DNA of 64,000 nucleotides from contig WSUB01000040.1 of assembly GCA_019633425.1 (NCBI GenBank), positions 1-64,000 on the forward strand, read 5' to 3'. Below the pieces are notes generated by a model that saw nothing but the letters and a program-made list of their open reading frames with translations, had not been told where the DNA came from and made no database searches. The DNA comes from Tulasnella sp. 424. Its lineage: Eukaryota; Basidiomycota; Agaricomycetes; Cantharellales; Tulasnellaceae. Made by a program: the position numbers and the translations under genes. Positions 10,878 to 28,584 of the stretch are shown in pieces (within the stretch, counting starts at the first letter, position 1; the number at the start of each line of letters is the position of its first letter).

Positions 10878-13800
10878 CTATGCGACCATCTCGACATCCA
10901 TCATACGATGTACAGGCTGCGATGCCTGTGTAGGAGCAACACTCAACTCATCCTCGCTCTCAAAGCTATCATCATCAGACTCCTCGGACTCCTCATCGCT
11001 GTCCTCTTCATCCTTCATGATCGACGGCGGGCTCACGCTCGCAGCTCTCAACATCCCAATCCTCTGCTCATTCTCCTGCTCCTTCTCCTTCTCCTCCTTG
11101 GCCTTCCTTTCCGCAGCCGCCCAAGGATCACCATGGCGCTTGACGTACTCGGAGTTGACCCACTGTAACAACGCCTCGATGATAGCCAGGTGCTTCACCC
11201 TCTCCACGGGAGCTTCCGATGACGCTGGCGGTGTAGCACCGTGACGACCAGGCAGGTCGAGAGCGAGGGAGGCGATACCGGGCAACACGGTCTCGTGGTT
11301 GGACGGTGACGGGCGGTTGCCAGGTGTGCTGGGACCAAGCGAAGGATAGCGAGCGGGAGGAGTACGGGTGCCTTCGGTCTCTTCCGACGGATACCTGGTC
11401 GAGCTGCTTCGGCGGGACCGGTTGGCCATCTCGTCCGCCTGGCTGATAAGGGAAGCAGCACTTGGCAAGGTGACCGACGTCGGGTTGGCGGGAGGTGGTG
11501 ACGACAACCGCGAAGAGAACAAGGATGGATAGGTCGTCTTCTCTGAAGGCTGTAGTGGCGGAAGGGTCCGCGAAGTGAAGTGCGAGTGCACGGTGCTCTC
11601 CGTCGGAGTGGGCGAAGACGATCGGCTCGTCATAACAGCATCACCATCCACATCATTCTCCTCATCATCCTCGAGCTCGTCGATTTCCTCGTCCTTGACT
11701 TCTTCCTTGACCATTGGAGGTGCGGCCTTGAGCAAGACCATCTGTTTTCGCACGCCAGGCGCATCGCCAGCGGTGCTGATCTGCGGAGCAAGGCTCTGTC
11801 CATGGCGGACGTCCTTGGTCGTTGGGACACCAGCGAACAAATCCGAGGGGGTCGTCGTTGCATACGCAGGCATGGGGCTCGTTCCGCCATTGCCAATCGA
11901 GGATCCCGAATGCGACGATTGACCAGGCGACTTGGGGGCCATGGCAGTTCCGTCCACATTCGCGCTGACGTTGGTTGCAGTGAGGCTGGCGAGGATCTGG
12001 TTCGTCGCGGTGGTGGCGTGTTGCATGTCTGGCGACGAAACGGTCGTTGCACCCGAGGGGGTTCCTCTTGCCAACGTAGCGCCATCCATGTCGCTCGATC
12101 CCGAAGAGCTCGAGCGTCCGGGAGAGTTGGAAGACAAGAATCCAAACGGATACAGGTTGGCCAAATCCGCGGACGCTTTCCTCTCTCCAGCACCAGCGGA
12201 AGCAAACTGGTGGGCGCCGGTGCCCTGGCCGTTGTTGGATCCGCCGAGGGACAACGAAGGATGGTGTCGCTGGGCAGTGAACAACGAAGCCAATCCACTT
12301 GGCAAGCCGTGGCTCGCTGCGTTGGCGGGATGTTGCGGGGTCAGGCCAGCAAGAGCCGCAGCTTGACCATACAAGCTCGCGGTGTTGGCACCATTTCCCA
12401 ATCCACCAGCTCCAGCAGCGTTGATGATGGCGCTCAAGCCAGCCGCAGCCGACATTGCTTCACGCGCGTACGCTGCGCCTCCAGCTGCTGCCGCCATCGC
12501 CTGTTGGTACGTCGGGTGCAAACCGGGCACGTTCGCGATGCCCAACGCTGCGAGGGTGTTGGCATCGAAGTAGTTCGCTCCGGGAGCGCCTCCCACCATG
12601 TGATGCTGGACGGGAAGGTTTAATGGGTTCGACGCGTTGTTGAGCGATCCGGTGGGACCGAGTCCGTACCCGCCGCCGCCGGCACCACCTCCGTGGTGAT
12701 GATGCATGTCCGACGACTGATTGGCAATGTTTCCAGCGGCGATCTGTTCTCCCAATCGGACGAGGAACTGGTTGACAATGGCGAGTTCTTCGGGAGTCGA
12801 GGGAAGAGCTTGGGAGGGGAGTGACGACAGTGCAAGGGCAGCTGCGGAAGCCGCATCTCCGCCCAAGCCAAGAGACAAAGCAGGGTTGATGTTCGGTGCG
12901 GAAAAGTCGTTCTTGCCATTGTTGTATTGGGAAGGGTTGCCCCCATAGTGAGTGCCTTGAAGGGACTGCTGCGCAAGACGGTGACCCGCGAAAGCCATGC
13001 TTGATAGAGCGGATAGACGTTCAGCCATTTCTATAAATAAGAACGGCGTGGTGTGAGAGAAAGGGGAAAAAGGTGTGCCCGGGGAAAGAGGAAGATGCCA
13101 AGACCCAAAGTTAGTCCATTGCGCAGTCCGAAATAAACACGAAAGACGTGTAATGCAAAGGCTCGGACTCACGAGTATCATACGAGCTAACGTACTTCCT
13201 CTTCTTCATGTCGCGGAAGAATCCATCAACCGCAGCACCGGCTCCGTCTACTGTCAAGTCGTGGGTGCGCTTGCCAGTAGTTTTGGGAGGAGCAGTATCG
13301 GCGCGAGAAAGAAGAGCCTGGATGTCCCATGGGAGACCATTGGTTGCACCATCTACAACGTGTGAGGTTCGTCCGTCAGCTGCGGAAATTCGATCAAAAG
13401 GGTAAAATGAGGAATAGGCTAGAAGGGGGGACGAGGCCCCCGCAGTAAGGTCGGAGAGGCGCGACGCGGCTCGGCAAAGCTAAAAACCGAATATGAACGA
13501 GTTGAGATGCGCTTACCAGGAGTTCGGGCTTCGTCTGCTGTTGATGGACTTCGACTGTGGCTGACACCAGCGACTGCGGAGAGGTAAGTTGACGACTGTT
13601 GACGATTTGGTGGCTGCGAGGTGGCTCCGCGGACTCGGGCGTTGAATGATGGATCGGCTACGGTGACGGCTTTGGAGTGCTTGTGCTGAGCGTGGTGCTC
13701 CTCTGTGTGGATCTTTTCGTGCTTCTTCAAGTCCTGAGGACGCTTGAAGGACTTTTCGCAGACTTCGCAGATGTGTGGCTTCAATGGGATGTGGACTGGT

Positions 13801-14174
13801 TGGAGGAGGCCGAGTAAGAGAGGGTGTCGGCGTCCGCGCGCTTAACGGGGATTAGGATATCGACTGCGCTCACCTCTCAAGTGTGAAGTAATGTGGTCTC
13901 TCTTGGAGCAGCTCGTGCCACAGTTGTTCCATTTACAAGTCAAGCAGAGGTTGTTGGTGGATTTACGACCAATGTGCGAGTTGCAGAGATGCAGGTAGAG
14001 CTGATCGCCGTCTGGACAGTGTGTCGTGCATCCTTCCCAAAGACACCGCAGGAGATTAGAGTCGTCTTTCGATGGTGGTGATTGTTCGTGCTTTGGTGGT
14101 TCTGGTGATACGGTGGATGCTGGGGGCGTTGAGCGAGGGGGCGAGTGACGTTGGGGAGGGGGAGAGGCGGACAT
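10878..14174 (-). CDS. RIM101: pH-response zinc-finger transcription factor PacC/Rim101
   Basis: Four exons (13874-14174, 13517-13795, 13173-13352, 10878-13030) encode 970 residues. Three C2H2 zinc fingers in the order diagnostic of PacC lie at residues 44-67, 80-102 and 110-130 (ligands C44, C49, H62, H67; C80, C85, H98, H102; C110, C113, H126, H130). The family sequence [20 protein letters not shown] follows. The long tail is Ala/Gly/Ser-rich, then acidic. Two YPSL tetrapeptides at about residues 754 and 815 match the YPX(L/I) docking motif for PalA/Rim20 that flanks the signalling-protease region of Aspergillus PacC. PacC is activated by proteolysis at alkaline pH and then controls pH-dependent genes. 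The 2-kb upstream region is rich in its own GCCAAG core site, suggesting autoregulation. There is good agreement with the family over the finger region. Confidence 0.93.
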
Positions 14175-16199
14175 GGTTTCGGCTTAGAGGGAGAGGAGGG
14201 GGGAGGAGCTGGATGATTTAAGAGGGACGGCTTGGCCAAGGCGAGGACCCCGGACACCCCCACATGAAATTCATTATTTCTCCCTCCACTCTTGGCGCCG
14301 TGCGGCATGAGATATGCCATAGTCGTCAGACAGATGCAACACACCGCTATCCTCAGCCGCCCAGTCTTTTTTTATTAACCGGCGCAGAGACCACTCGCCA
14401 GCAACGTTGGAGACCACTTGACGGTGACGTTGCACTCCAGGATGGGCTATACTTGGCACCACCGAGTAATCCCGGGGACTTGAAAGGATGGCGACTCAGG
14501 CTTCGTTCAAGCTAATCTTAGCATTCCACGGCTATGCCGAATGACCCGCAGCAAGCCTTCACACACGCCCATCGTATGTAAATAGAATGCGCTGTCATAT
14601 CACTTTCCGGAGATGGTCCATTTGTTTTATCCCTTTCAGCGTGGGCAAGGGGGGGGGAGTTTCTCGCTCTTCGCTGCCTTGCCGGCGGATTGGATGGCGA
14701 CACAGGCACACAACAAATCACTGCTGCGGAGCCAAGAAAAGGTTCACCCTTCCCTCGATCAACAGACAAGCTCAGCCACTCAACCACACACCAGCAAGCA
14801 TCCCGGCCTCCTTCGCCTCGAGTGCGCTCGGCATTGCGGTCGTATGACGTGCAAAAACTGCCAAGCAATCGTCATAACTGCGAGGCATGTCGGCGTCCGC
14901 CAGACCCCCCAGTGGTTCAAGTGATTGCCAATGGTCCAAGCGGGAAGGAAGCCGTTGAGAGTTTCCCTGTGGCTAAACCTTTCAACAAAACGCCGTGTGC
15001 CAAGTGCCATGAATAGCCCTCTTCCCAGATTCGACCCCTCGTCGTCAGCCGCTCTACGATAAACCGGTTCCTTATGCCGAGAAAGCAGAGCGAAAACAAA
15101 GAGACTCTCGACACCCCCCTCTAAATACCCCTCTGACTATTTTTCTGCCGCCGAAAGGAGACAAGGATTTCCATTGGCTCGGCTACAATCAATCTGCATA
15201 GAACATGAAAAAGTCTCGGCATGATTACCTCCCCCTTCCCTCGCGATAATCGGTAATCCGGGGTTCGGGCTACCGTCGCCGTCCTCCTTTGCTTTCCCGC
15301 TCTGCCCCTCGCTATTCCTAGGACCACGACCTATAAGAAGGGCTGCGGAAGGAACGGCGCCTCGCCCGTACTACGCAAATCGCGTTTCAAGCGGGACGCT
15401 TAAATATATCACCAGGTTGCGGCTCGCAAGGTTAGGGGACGGCCTGTCAGAGACGTTACGAAACTCTACGGCACGACGGGCGCCTCCTCGCCAAGAGACA
15501 GGGAGTCTAGGACCCCAAATGTACGTCCTCCTGCCGATCAGCCAAAGTTCTATTTCGTTCTTCACAACGGCAACGGCCATGCCAATGATTCACGAGGAAT
15601 GGCTCGGCATACTTGATTCCGCAGTGGTTACTTCTTCTTATCGAACAGGCCAAGCAGGGTCACAATCTGAAAAACATCTTTAATCACACACTGACCCTTT
15701 TGCCATTCGTGCCATTTCTGCCAAGGACAAAACCCCACCGAGCCGCTCTTGCCTATCGCCGTGGGTGCGCACGACGCGTATCGGGAAACGTTTGTCCCGT
15801 CTTATGTACATACACATGAGCCTTTCTTTGACAGACAGCGGACACGGCAGGGCCAAGCCCAGCGGTTTCCGGGGGGTTTTCATATCCCAAGCGGCTCGGC
15901 GTCCGATGACCAGGGGCGGCGACGGTCTTTCGGCGCCAGTGAGCTAATTGTCCCGTCATTTACAGTGCGTGAGCATCGGTTTAGGCCGCAACGGTAAGAT
16001 GAACACTGCGAGGCGATAAGTCCTCGGCTTCGGCTGAGTGATCACCATCAACCTAGAATTAGATCTAGGCAGTGGGAGTATCGACGTCATCAGCCCCTCC
16101 ACCAGACGGCCAACCACCTAAGACTGATTACCACCCCCACCCCTAAAAAAACACCCTCACCCTACACGCGGCTTTTGCCAAGGGCTAACTACTAATTGC
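14175..16199. promoter_or_regulatory. long PacC upstream region rich in GCCAAG sites
   Basis: No supported gene lies between the PacC start and the EFM7 3' end, both on the minus strand. The interval contains an overlapping palindromic pair CTTGGCCAAG at 14231-14240, 57 bp from the PacC ATG. More GCCAAG cores in either orientation begin at 14291, 14452, 14731, 14860, 14999, 15490, 15649, 15720, 15852 and 16177. GCCARG is the published PacC target hexamer. One open frame at 14690-15016 (plus strand, with CEAC and CAKC pairs) could be a small gene but has no other support. Confidence 0.5.
14231..14240. promoter_or_regulatory. palindromic double PacC site
   Basis: CTTGGCCAAG reads as GCCAAG on both strands, overlapping by two bases. 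It is 57 bp upstream of the PacC start codon. PacC recognises GCCARG, so this is a plausible autoregulatory operator. Binding is inferred from the motif alone. Confidence 0.45.
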
Positions 16200-17931
16200 T
16201 TATTTCCGCCGAAGAATCCAACCATGTACAGTTGACCGCACCTCCAGATCTCCCGGATCATCTGGGAACATCGCCTAAACGCAACGGCAGGGGTAAAAAA
16301 AAAATTTGAGTGTTCGTAAGAGTCAATAAAGGCTGGGCAAGCACGCCAAGCAGGAGGACCCCAGGAACCTGGACCCCGAAAGCGCTTACGGCGCACCACC
16401 TGCACCACACACCCCCCTTCCATAACGTTCGAAAGTCTTGGCGGCATTTAGCCCTCACACCAAGTGACCAAGGGAACCCCAAGAGGACCGCTTCCGGAGA
16501 AACGGAAAACGATAAAAAGTCCACGTGGAGCGTGAGACGCGACGCCAAGACTCAGTAAAGCCGGCAATCGTGAAACGAGCAAATCGCGGGCCGTGCCAGT
16601 GATAACCCAGGGGGAGGACGGAGTTACTCTGGGATGATGATGATCCTCCGAGTCTCGTTTTTTAATTAATCGAACAGAGCGGGGAACGGAGTGGCGAATG
16701 CCAAGAAAGAGAGAGAGAGAGAGAGGAAAAGGTAAAAGGAAAGTAGCGGGCCGTTGGGTTTGTGGGAGCGGGGTGGGTAGGAGGGGGCTAAAGTGATCAA
16801 CAGACTTCTCACCTCCATTTTCTCCGTAACGATTTCTTGACAATCCCACCCTTGCTCTTGAGCCATTCGGAAAAATCCCATGTCGCGATCAGCCAAGTGC
16901 GGTCTGTGGTGGGTGTAAAATACCAAGAGGCATGGCGTTGTCGGTGCCTCGGAGTCGCCGGAGGGAGTCGATGCGAGGGCCTCGGCACAGGTGCGCAGAA
17001 GCGCGGCATGCTTGCGTCCCACGAAAAGCTGTATTCAGCACCGAGAGACGCGAGTCCCCGAGGACTAGACGAGACTATACCTGAGAATGGTTAAAAATAA
17101 GATCGCTCATAATAATCAAGTCGAACTTTTTTTTCGTCTGCCCTTCGGGATCTGTTCCCAGTGGCTCGAGTAGAGGTTTCACGGAGGTACCCCACAAATA
17201 GGGCTATTAACACCGAGAGAAAGATCCATTTGGGCGTTAGAGAAATATGAGAACCTTCGAGAGAATAAATAGACCGTGCCGCACCAATGAAACGAATTTC
17301 TCTCGCAAACCTGACTCTTCCGAAACGTTGACTTGTAAATTGCGTTCTCTACACCTGTCGAGCGCGATGTCGGGGTAATCGGTACTCACGACCTATTTTT
17401 AAAATTCCATCGGCAGCAATCCAGTAAGCACGCATAAGATTAGAACGTTCGTTTTGGGGGAGCGAATTTCAATCAAGCTGACCTTTTCAGCACCGTCGAG
17501 CAACGCGACTAAGCTCGGCAGTGCACCGCCAGCACCCAGTTCCAACACTGTTTTATTTTGGCATAGCTTGAAAGAGTGCTGGTCGACGAAAGATGTACAG
17601 ATTTTCGCTGCGTTCCATCTAGAAGAGGCAAAGAGGGATGAGGAACGCTCAACACACGGAGGTTAAAGTACGCAGACGCACAGATAATGACCCCACAAAG
17701 GATGAGAGCCCACAAGCTCTATCGTAAGCTCTGTCCAACCGGTCCTTCTCTGCTCCAATGGTAGGTTTCTGGTGTAGCTGACGAATGTGGGTGGGGGAGT
17801 TGGAGGGCGGGGAGGCTCCTACTTTTACATAGACATTAAGAAACATCGTGAACTAAAAGGCAGAGTGAAAGCCATATTCTCACCGGAATGAGTTCCCCAA
17901 GCCCTAACGAATCATCCTCTGCGTCAGACAT
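16200..17931 (-). CDS. EFM7: EFM7 (Nnt1) eEF1A N-terminal/lysine methyltransferase
   Basis: Seven exons (17884-17931, 17682-17818, 17483-17618, 17285-17392, 17081-17203, 16813-17028, 16200-16274) encode 280 residues, with phases closing throughout. Markers in order are MSDAEDD at the start, FVSYTRN, IELVGSHPLWGHYLWNAAK, SAM motif I VLELGAGGALPSL, VVSTDYPD, PYLWGT, FDLIIMSDLIFNHS, and VFYTHHRPHLADRDMGFF. The last exon carries MFPDDPGDLEVRSTVHGW. In yeast Efm7 trimethylates the N-terminus of eEF1A and dimethylates the adjacent lysine. The last exon is small and sits behind a 538-bp intron, so automated annotation could easily miss it. The start codon is 152 bp from the divergent complex I gene. 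Confidence 0.92.
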
Positions 17932-18083
17932 AACAGGCTTACAGCTTGCTCCCTGTGCTGAGTCCCCTCCGAGTCCCTGAGCTCACGACAAACAGCGACC
18001 AACGTAGCTTAGGTAAACCGAACATCTACCCGTTTCCCGCCTGAGTTTCCCGTCATTTCAATACCAACTAAAGCGCACAAGCA
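17932..18083. promoter_or_regulatory. 152-bp divergent promoter, EFM7 / complex I subunit
   Basis: The start codons of EFM7 (minus) and the 9.5 kDa complex I gene (plus) are 152 bp apart. A shared bidirectional promoter is implied. No TATA box is evident. Confidence 0.5.
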
Positions 18084-18485
18084 ATGGCTACATTCGCTCC
18101 TTCTAGAGGACTCTATGCGACCCTGGTACGTCTACAGAGCAAGTTCTACTGTCCGAGCGAACCACAAGCACGGGCCATTTCGGAATCTCACTCTCGGGGC
18201 TTTTGCTGTTGTCCTTTCCGTAGCGTCGCCACGCCCATGAAAACCCAACCATCTTCTGGAGCTGCGTCTTGGGAGCGATTGGACCTGTCATCGCTATCAC
18301 TGTACCGCCCGTGAGGAAGTCCATGGGATGGGTACCGCCACCGACGATCCCGACAAGTTATCCATGTGAGAAATACGTTGTTGGTGATTGGGTGTCGTTG
18401 AGCTGACGCTTTTCATTCTCGCTGTCGGATTCTTGCAGTGCCCAATCGTCCGAGGAACCCACCAGCAGGATACGAAGACCCATAG
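18084..18485 (+). CDS. NADH:ubiquinone oxidoreductase 9.5 kDa subunit (NDUFA3-like)
   Basis: Three exons, 18084-18125, 18224-18365 and 18439-18485, encode 76 residues. The central block HAHENPTIFWSCVLGAIGPV continues as a single hydrophobic transmembrane segment (IAITVPPVRKSMG). The tail PPTIPTSYPLPNRPRNPPAG is typical of the small fungal NUO-9.5/NDUFA3 accessory subunit, which sits in the membrane arm of respiratory complex I. The length fits the family. All three phases close. The ORF is too fragmented by introns to appear as one long frame. Confidence 0.85.
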
Positions 18486-18774
18486 ATTATGTCAGGGTGT
18501 TGGCCTCGTTAGGTTCCAATTCGACTTCAGCTTTTCTTTTTGCCTTCACTGCATCCCGTTGTTGCCCGATACATGGCCGCCCCTCGGATTCAGCACCCAG
18601 CTTCGGTCATTCAGCTTCGATTCCGTGTGCAAGAGTTGGGTTTATAATGAGTGAGATTCCTCAACAGGGTTGGAGTGCCTTGTGACCCGCGGGGTTGTCG
18701 GGCGGGCGTGTTAATTGCTCGAGTTGAGACAGGGCGCTTGAAGCCACGAAACCAAGCGTTCAAGTGAGCATGTA

Positions 18775-19730
18775 TTGCAGTGGGAGCCCAATGAACAAGT
18801 CCGAAGCCGGAGCTGCCGGATAACCCTGTGGAACGAGTTGCACATTCCGCGAAGGAACGAGCTGCACAGTTTCTCGTCTCACCGACAGGTCGATTTACAG
18901 GGACGAGACTTGCACATGACGCTTGGCGTCCCTCAACAAGTCGGGAGGAATATGCCTCGGGATCTTTTACGAGTGGTTAAAAAGGTTGTGCAGCTCCACG
19001 CGCAGGACTTGGCCAGTCCGGCGGGATGGCCAGAGCTCACAGACCCTTGCTTAAGTTTTAACCTTGACGCACCTCAGCGTAGTCAGTCTCTCCAATGCCC
19101 GAGACAGTATCCAAGAATACAGCACCGACAGTACTCCGAAGCCTATAAGAACCTTCAGAAGCCAAGCCCGAGTCCGGACATGTGTAGCGGCCGTAAGGGT
19201 CAATTATTGTGCCGGGAACACTTCGGACGTCGTCAACTGACCACCTTCTCGACGACCTCCATTAGTCTTCGCCCGCCACATTACTATCATTGGCGCACTC
19301 TATCGACCGCATTTGGCTCGACGTCCGGCAGAATGAAACATTAGTTCCGGTCGTGTTGCCAAATTTTGATCCAGAGCTACCTTTAGATCCTCCACCTGAC
19401 GTTGGACCATGAACACCCTTTACGTCGGCCTAATATACAGGTGGAAATCTCAAGGGATATGAGACATTCCTGTAACGTCAGAGGCCTTCCGAAGCACCCA
19501 TCATTAGCAGCGGGCGAGTGTTCTTCGCGCCCGACGGGGCTTCGAATGACAAGTGGGAATTTTCCCCAAGGAGCAAGACGGTAGCGAACAAACCTACGGG
19601 CGATGACAACTTCAATAATGAGTTTTTGAATGAATGGTTCGAAGAATGGTCCAACCCTGACGAGGGCGAGCATAAGAAGGCGAGGTTGGAGGGGAAATGG
19701 GGAAGGCGAGTCGTAGCTTCCCAGTTACTC
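18775..19730 (+). other. possible unassigned or decayed gene
   Basis: The 1.3 kb between the complex I gene and the xylanase contains several plus-strand pieces with protein-like composition. An open frame runs 18775-19344. In a second frame, around 18825, the segment VERVAHSAKERAAQF occurs. Around 19310 there is IWLDVRQNETLVPVVLPNF, and at about 19500-19700 VFFAPDGASNDKW followed by an acidic, Trp-rich stretch. I could not join them into one gene with consistent splice sites and recognise no domain. It may be a lineage-specific gene, a relic, or chance. Confidence 0.25.
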
Positions 19731-19827
19731 TCTCTTGTGCATCTAGCCTTCGTGCATCCCCTCCTTCCCTCAAACCCACTTCCACTCTCTTTAGCGTTTC
19801 TTTCTCCACTCTCCTTGCTTCGCGAAG

Positions 19828-21483
19828 ATGGCACCTCTCGTTCAGATCGCTGCTACCTTGGGCCTCCTTGCCAGCGCCTTCGTACCTACAAATGCGGCTG
19901 TTGTTGAGCGTGGCGGCAAGCCCACTCCTGCCCCTACTGGCTTGAAGAGCTTGAACAGCCTTGCCAAAGCCAAGGGAAGGTACTTCGGAACTGGTATGTC
20001 AACTCTCTGAAGGGTAGCGATAGGAGAATGCTGAGCAACGTGCGTTCCAATAGCCGTCGACACCATCTGGCAAAGCACCGACACCAAGTACTTGAAGCTT
20101 TCGGGCAAGTAAGTGGCCTGACTACTGGCTTGAAAGTATCTACTCACTCATTGATATCGCGTACATCTTTAGCTCCAAGGAGTTCGGTATGATCACCCCG
20201 GAAAACTACATGAAATGGGTGAGGATCATTGTTTTCGAATATCGTACTCTTCCCCGTGTCTAACAACTGGTTCCAGTTCGCCATCGAGCCCACGCGCAAC
20301 CACTTCAACTTCACCGGTGGCGACTACATCGTCAACTGGGCGCACAAAAACGGACAGGCGGTCCGTGGCCACAACTTCGTTTGGCACAGTCAACGTACGT
20401 GCGAGCCCAGCTTTTGATGCTATGAGGTTGCTGAGATGTTACACCTTTCAATTATAGTTCCCGACTGGCTCAACAACGGCAACTGGACCAAGAGCACCTT
20501 GACTTCCATCATGGTCAACCACATCGGTCACCTTGGCGGCCACTACAAAGGCAAACTGTACGCCTGGGACGTTGTCAACGAGCCCTACAACGACGATGGT
20601 GGGTGCTTTGTCTAACTCCTTGTGCCTATGTGGTCATCTAATGCCTCGCTTGCAGGTACTTGGCGTTCCACCATCTGGCACGATATCATCGGTCCCGACT
20701 TCATTCCTCTCGCCCTCACCACCGCCCATGCTATCGACTCCAAAGCCAAGCTCTACATCAACGACTATAACGTGAGTCGAGTGTACTCGAAGAACTGTTA
20801 AGGATCGCGACTTACACACGTTCGGCTTCAAGGTCGAGGGTTTGGGCGCCAAGAGCGATGCGCACTACAACCTTGCCAAATCACTCTTGAAGAAGAAGAT
20901 CCCATACCATGGCTTCGGTATCCAAGGACACTTGGTTGTTGGCCAACTCCCGACTACTATCCCCGCAAACATTGCTCGCTTTACTGCCCTTGGCCTTGAA
21001 GTAGCCTTCACTGGTGTGTTTTGATTTTTGGCCTCACGAGGAGAACGAGACCCTGACGTAGTGCATCACACAGAACTCGACATCCGCATGGACTTGCCCG
21101 ATAACGCCAAGAACCAGACTACGCAAGCTAACGACTACAAGACCGTTGTCAACGCCTGCACTGTACGTCCGCAAAAGCGGTTGTGCAACCTGACGTACGG
21201 TCTCTGACCTGATATTTGTTATCAATTTGCAGGGCAATCGCGCATGTGTTGGTATCACTACCTGGGAGACCAGCGATGACTACAGGTAAGCTTGACGACC
21301 GACTTGACTGAGTATCGATTTGAGGCTAAAGTCGAACTTCTCCTTGATAGCTGGATTCCTGGTGTTTTCCCCACTCAGGGTGATGCTCTCCTTTTCGACA
21401 CCAACAAGAACCCCAAGCCAGCTTACTACGCTGTTGCCGATGCTCTCAAGGCCGCTAAGACTATCGGCCACTACAAGGCTTAA
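19828..21483 (+). CDS. secreted GH10 endo-beta-1,4-xylanase
   Basis: Ten exons (19828-19993, 20054-20108, 20173-20218, 20277-20394, 20458-20598, 20656-20771, 20833-21013, 21074-21162, 21233-21285, 21351-21483) encode 365 residues in phase. A signal peptide covers about residues 1-23 ([17 protein letters not shown]...). The GH10 barrel shows GRYFGTAVD, the ITPENYMKW strand, [15 protein letters not shown], the acid/base Glu170 in [10 protein letters not shown], and the nucleophile Glu275 in VAFTELDIR, followed by [12 protein letters not shown]. It hydrolyses internal xylan bonds outside the cell. There is no carbohydrate-binding module or linker domain beyond a short N-terminal region, so it is a single-domain enzyme. 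Confidence 0.95.
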
Positions 21484-22308
21484 GCGACATGTACCGTTGT
21501 AGTTTTATGTATACCCCCTGCCTGCTCGCTTCGTCGGGCGTTCTCCATCGTTGTTAAAAAATGCGCGTCCTCCATCCTTAAAGCTCCAATGCAACGCTCA
21601 GCTGATAGCTTGTGCGAGAATCTGTTTCAATGTGGCCTTTTCATGCCCAAATATTCTTCTTCGACTCTAAGAGGTTATACTTGGCGACCATTTCAGGTTT
21701 CAGTCAATGTTGAAAGCATGGATCGTTTTGTATGGGGAAGCAACAAGGGGAAGGAGAATCAAAAGCAACTTTGATGGGGCATAGAAGTACAGAGTGGAAA
21801 GCGGAGTGCTGATCTAGCAGTCTCGACAAGTCCACGAACTATCGTGTGCTGGTAGAGGGAACGATTCCAAAGCCTCTCAGGGCAGGGCATTACCCAAGAC
21901 TTAAATCGCAATACTTTAAAATAAAACTACACGCCCTCTGATCCTAGTTACACACAGGACATCTAGAGGAACACATTCAAGTTAGACTGGTTGGTCGGAG
22001 CCTTGTGAAGGCGTCCGAGCAAATCGTGCTCGTTCGTTCGTTCGAAATCTTTGTTTGTATATCGCTAACAACCAAGCCCTAAGGGAGGCAAGATACGGTC
22101 CCGACTAAACGGGGGCCTCTACTACATGTAGTCACGAGGAGAGAAAACAAGCAGAAGTTGGTCTTCGGAGCCAAAGGCTATCAGGAAGTGGTAGGGTGTA
22201 AGAGCAAATAGTGCCACATCATCCACAACCCATGTTCGGAAAACTTTCTACGACACACCACAACCACCAGCCTCAGTGCAGCAGCTTTACGTTTCAGCTA
22301 CGACAACG
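21484..22308. other. intergenic, xylanase to PRP43 copy 1
   Basis: No gene is supported. It holds the xylanase 3' UTR and the promoter of the first PRP43-type gene. An in-frame upstream ATG at 22276 would lengthen that protein by 11 residues. Confidence 0.5.
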
Positions 22309-25302
<2,994 letters not shown>

Positions 25303-25589
25303 GTGCTACGAGCGTGTAGATTACTGTATTGCTTAATACTTCTAGATGTAAATGCCGCGCTACTGGCTCAGCGAAGTTGTTGCGAGAGGACCTTCAATGG
25401 CTTGTTTTGGCGCGAGGCCAATTGGATGCAAACAACTTCACGTCTTGAGAGACTCCACCACCAAGTCTGGCCCCAAGACAACTGATTCTCCAAGCCCAGC
25501 TCAACTTATCAGCTTGAGTTGGAACTAAAATTTGGGTCGCTGACAGCCGAATCATCTTTTGAGTCAAGACACCGCGATCCCACTTCAAT

Positions 25590-28422
<2,833 letters not shown>

Positions 28423-28584
28423 GAAACCTGAAATAATTATTTTTTATTCGTTTGCAATTTGAACTTGAAATAAAATCGGGACTAGTGTTGGTCAAAGCGA
28501 CGGCGCTGCGTCCCATCCATTAGCGATAAGAAGGACCCAAATATTCCATGAAAGCTGGAAAGCATCCTTAATAAGAATGATTCC

